Origin: Ochromonadaceae sp. CCMP2298
Taxonomy: Eukaryota; Sar; Synurophyceae; Ochromonadales; Ochromonadaceae
Assembly (NCBI GenBank): GCA_026770595.1
Contig: MU634666.1
Coordinates: 1 to 10,859, forward strand
Length of the DNA stretch: 10,859 nt
Direction of reading: 5' to 3'
Shown: positions 8,278 through 10,859 of the stretch, in pieces
How the letters are laid out: each line of letters begins with the position of its first letter
How positions within the stretch are numbered: the stretch's first letter is position 1
The notes under the pieces: generated by a model
Told to the model about the DNA's origin: nothing
Databases searched by the model: none
Seen by the model: only the letters and a program-made list of their open reading frames with translations
Position numbers and translations under genes: made by a program

Positions 8278-10651
8278 TTACAACTCGCGAGCACTTTCTT
8301 TTGGGACTGGACACATTGTGTCGAAGGCGAGGAGACGGCGCGTTTTCCTGCAAGAGGGGGGAAAGGAATGGACACGTTAGTGGGCAGATAACCACGGCAG
8401 TTGGAGCGACCGCACCTGACGTAGCTGTGCTCAGCTTCATGCCAGGGGGATCTATTCAACTGCTCGTTGGACACCACCACCTCCTCTTTGGTGAGATAGA
8501 CGTTGCAGTGGACGTCGAAATGCGTCTTGCCGCGCTGGCACCTCTTCAGCCGCGCCTTCACGTCTGCACGCACGGCGGGGCTGCTGGCGAACTCTGCCAA
8601 CGTCGTGCCGAGGAACAGCTCCGCCTCTGCGCCCTGGAATATGACGTTGCAGCAGTCGGAGCTGTCGGCCACCAGCAGAGAGAAGAGCAGCAAGTCTTCT
8701 GCGTCGGCCCCCTTTCCTGCTGTGCTTCCTGCCAGCACGAAGCTAGAGGGGAAGATGGGCAGACACGTAGACGGATTGGTGGATTGTGGGGTTGGTGACA
8801 GTATTAGTGAGAGCACAGCAAGGGAGGGGCGGCGAGAAATGAAATAAAGCATCTAGGTGTGGAGCTTACTCTTCCATCTGGGCAGGCCAGAAACTCACTA
8901 CTCGGGCCCGCGTGCAGTACTTTGCTGGCGCCGGACCTGCGCGAATCATGGCCTGATCATGTTCATGGGACGGCAACAGGTTTGGAGATAAAATCGATAA
9001 ACAAACGATCGAATAGTAGGGCATGGAGCATGGGAGTGAAGCGAGTGGAATCGTACCAGGAGGGTGATCGCGTCTCCGCTTATGGGACCCTCGATAATAG
9101 AGGCTAGGGGCCGTTGGGGTTCAACGCGCTGCTGTGCCTGCTGAATCTGTTGCTGTCGCTGTTGATGGAGCAGCTGCTCGGCTTGGTAGAACTCCTCGAG
9201 GCGACGAAAGTATCCACAGGCAGTAAACACGACGTCTTTGTGGTATGCGCTGAGCTGGCAGACGTGTGTGTCCGCATGGACAGAGGCCTCCTTCAACTCT
9301 CCCTGTCCCTGTCGCTGGGAAACCACTGCGTGCAAGTTGCGGATGCGCACCCACATGCCCACGTGGCACTTGGTGATGTGCGCGCCCTGTTCTGCCGAGG
9401 CGGCCCGAATACGCACCGCGCTGCCCAGATACTCAGGTCCACTGCTGCTCGCCACTCCAACATTCACACCCACTCCCGCACTTACACCCGCACCCATTTG
9501 CGCGCTCTCGAGGATAGATCGCTCCAGTGCGCGGATGCGGTCTTCGGCACTGGTCTGCGCCTCACCGTCGCCCTCCGCATCGTGGGTGTACTCATTTGGC
9601 GCTTCCAGAGACATCCTTATGTGTGCCGAGAAGGCAGTCCGGTATTCGCCGTTCGTCGTGCCGTCCCAAATGGTCATCGACGCGGTCTCTCCGTTCCTGG
9701 CCTGGATCACGTTCATCACCAGGCAGATGACGTCACACTTGCCAGTGTGCGCGAGACTCTTCTGGAATGCGGCGGCGTTATGCTCCGACATGGCTGCGGG
9801 CTGCAGCGCTGCGTAGGTACTCGACCCCGTGGAGCTGTGCAGGCACGTCTGCACCGCATGCAAGGAGGCCTGGTAAGTTGTCTGGTCCGCCAGAGTCATC
9901 AGGCTCAGCATGCTGCGGCCCCACCCGTGCACGCGCTGCAGCAATGCTGTCTCCGAAAGAGACAGCCGCACCTCCCTGCAGAGGATTTCCGACCCCTTCT
10001 GCGTGGATTCTCGACCGCTCCGCGCCCTCGCACCTGCGCGCATCCTGGGCCGGTCCCCTGTACGCGGCTGGCCCAAGCTGACGACGCACCAGCCCGGCAG
10101 CAGCTCAAGAGACATATCGCCCAGGGCAGCCCCAGCACCAGTAACCACCGCGGGCAGACCAGTGGCGAAGTTTTCTACCTTCTGGAAGACCTCCAGTGCC
10201 GACTTGTCGCCCTTGCCCACCAGTTGTGGGAAGGTGTTGAAAATCTGAAATGCCAAGCGTTCGCAGCGCACAACGTCGCCTATCTTGAAGCCCATCTCAA
10301 GTTGGCCCAGGTTGTTAGCGAACCAGTTAATGTTGATATAATCTCCCGGCGAATGCAGCGATGGGTCAACGATGGAAAAACTGCAAGAAAACTTGTGCGA
10401 TCCCTTGCAACTCTTCGGCATTGTGAAGCTCACGATGATCTACAGTAATAAGGGGTTGGTGTGAGGGAAAGTATTGGATAATGAGCAAAGCTGCTAGCTT
10501 CAAATCACAACAGCTCAGTTCTTACGCCGTAGACGTTGTGCTGGGCAGACAATAGTCTCTTGGATTCCTCATTGTTGAAGAATTTGGATAGTGGGGTAAA
10601 GGTGCCTCCCGCTGTTGCATCAAAGCCCGCTGCCTGGCCGGGTGCCGTCAT
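8278..10651 (-). CDS. POT1: POT1-like single-stranded telomere end-binding protein (5 exons)
   Basis: Minus-strand exons 10651-10526, 10439-9057, 8952-8870, 8742-8416 and 8347-8278 join in frame to 662 aa (human POT1 is 634). Introns are 86, 104, 127 and 68 nt, all GT-AG. POT1 caps chromosome ends by binding the telomeric G-strand through OB folds. OB1 (about 17-140) includes TPLSKF, HNVYG spliced to IIVSF, SFSIVD and GDVVRCERL (96-104). Phe82 and Phe109 align with human DNA-contacting Phe62 and Tyr89. OB2 (about 276-445) includes CDVICLVMNVI, MTIWDGTTNG and VGMWVRIRNL. A Gln-rich linker follows (about 467-481). The C-terminal OB domain (about 512-662) includes KYCTRARVVSFWP, a CNVIFQGAEAELFLG segment and a closing RRLLAFDT. 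There is no room for the resolvase-like insertion of the human C-terminal domain, so it resembles plant forms. The start ATG has an in-frame TAG 15 nt upstream. The last intron (donor CAG/GTGCGG at 8415) is the least certain junction. OB1 and OB2 assignments are strong. Confidence 0.88.
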
Positions 10652-10859
10652 CGCTGCGATGCTCTACTGTTACACTGCAGAGAACCCCAGAAAAAGGAAC
10701 AGGTCGCGTGTGGATGTGGATGCAGAAGAACCCTCTCCATTGGGGGATAAGATAACAGGATAACTGTAGTGATGTAACGCACGTCTAGTACGTACTGTGG
10801 GGCACCCTTGGGGGCTGGATCCATCCACTGGTCTCCAGCTGTCCATCTGCCCTTGTTTC
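10652..10859. other. Upstream region of the POT1-like gene
   Basis: This holds the presumed 5' UTR and promoter of the minus-strand POT1-like gene. No second gene is visible before the window ends. A perfect 10-bp palindrome, AGTACGTACT, lies at 10787-10796, about 135 bp upstream of the ATG. It could be a binding site for a dimeric factor, but a palindrome this short is not strong evidence. Confidence 0.35.

Noticed and set aside
8351-8440. Alternative ending of POT1 by reading through the last intron
   Set aside because: Read-through would run the frame into the antisense of RRP41 exon 4. Splicing 8415-8348, with a CTAAC branch site and pyrimidine tract, gives a short conserved-looking tail and a stop just before AATAAA.
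8301-8847. Plus-strand ORFs over 8301-8847
   Set aside because: These are antisense to POT1 exons 4 and 5, where the minus strand encodes the conserved C-terminal OB domain and has matching splice sites.
9114-10448. Plus-strand open frame of 444 codons opposite POT1 exon 2
   Set aside because: Its codons are in exact register with the minus-strand POT1 codons, so it stays open simply because POT1 exon 2 avoids TTA, CTA and TCA codons. The translation has no recognisable domain, while the minus strand shows two POT1 OB folds.

Overview
The window comes from a nuclear genome of an intron-bearing eukaryote. Three genes can be assembled from sequence alone. Their introns are short (58-127 nt), all GT-AG, and many carry a CTAAC/CTAAT/ACTAAT-like branch site. 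Exons are GC-rich and intergenic DNA is richer in A+T and repeats. There are no bacterial operon features. The gene content (an exosome core subunit, a POT1-type telomere protein and an SYCP2-like axis protein) with compact introns suggests a microbial eukaryote such as an alga, stramenopile or other protist. I cannot name the lineage. An SYCP2-type axis protein argues against an ordinary ascomycete yeast.

Layout: bases 1-2166 hold no gene I can support. They contain several small tandem repeats, CAC/CA and CAG low-complexity tracts, and ORFs that look like chance or remnants. From 2167 to 6844 (+) lies an 11-exon gene of about 1316 codons. It has a helical N-terminal domain, a PH-like domain, a long disordered basic/acidic middle, a nuclear localisation signal and a C-terminal coiled coil. 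This is the architecture of SYCP2, the meiotic chromosome axis (axial element) protein. A 3' hairpin and a two-copy 29-bp repeat follow its stop. From 7277 to 8253 (+) lies a 4-exon gene for the RNA exosome core subunit RRP41 (240 aa). From 10651 down to 8278 (-) lies a 5-exon gene for a POT1-like telomere end-binding protein (662 aa). RRP41 and POT1 converge with only 24 bp between their stop codons.

The genes do not form one pathway. RRP41 acts in 3'-5' RNA processing. The POT1 homologue binds single-stranded telomeric DNA. The SYCP2-like protein would organise meiotic chromosomes. Their proximity is probably chance, but the convergent RRP41/POT1 3' ends probably produce overlapping transcripts. 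All splice models were built by eye from reading-frame continuity, splice-site consensus and family similarity recalled from memory. None was checked against transcripts or databases.
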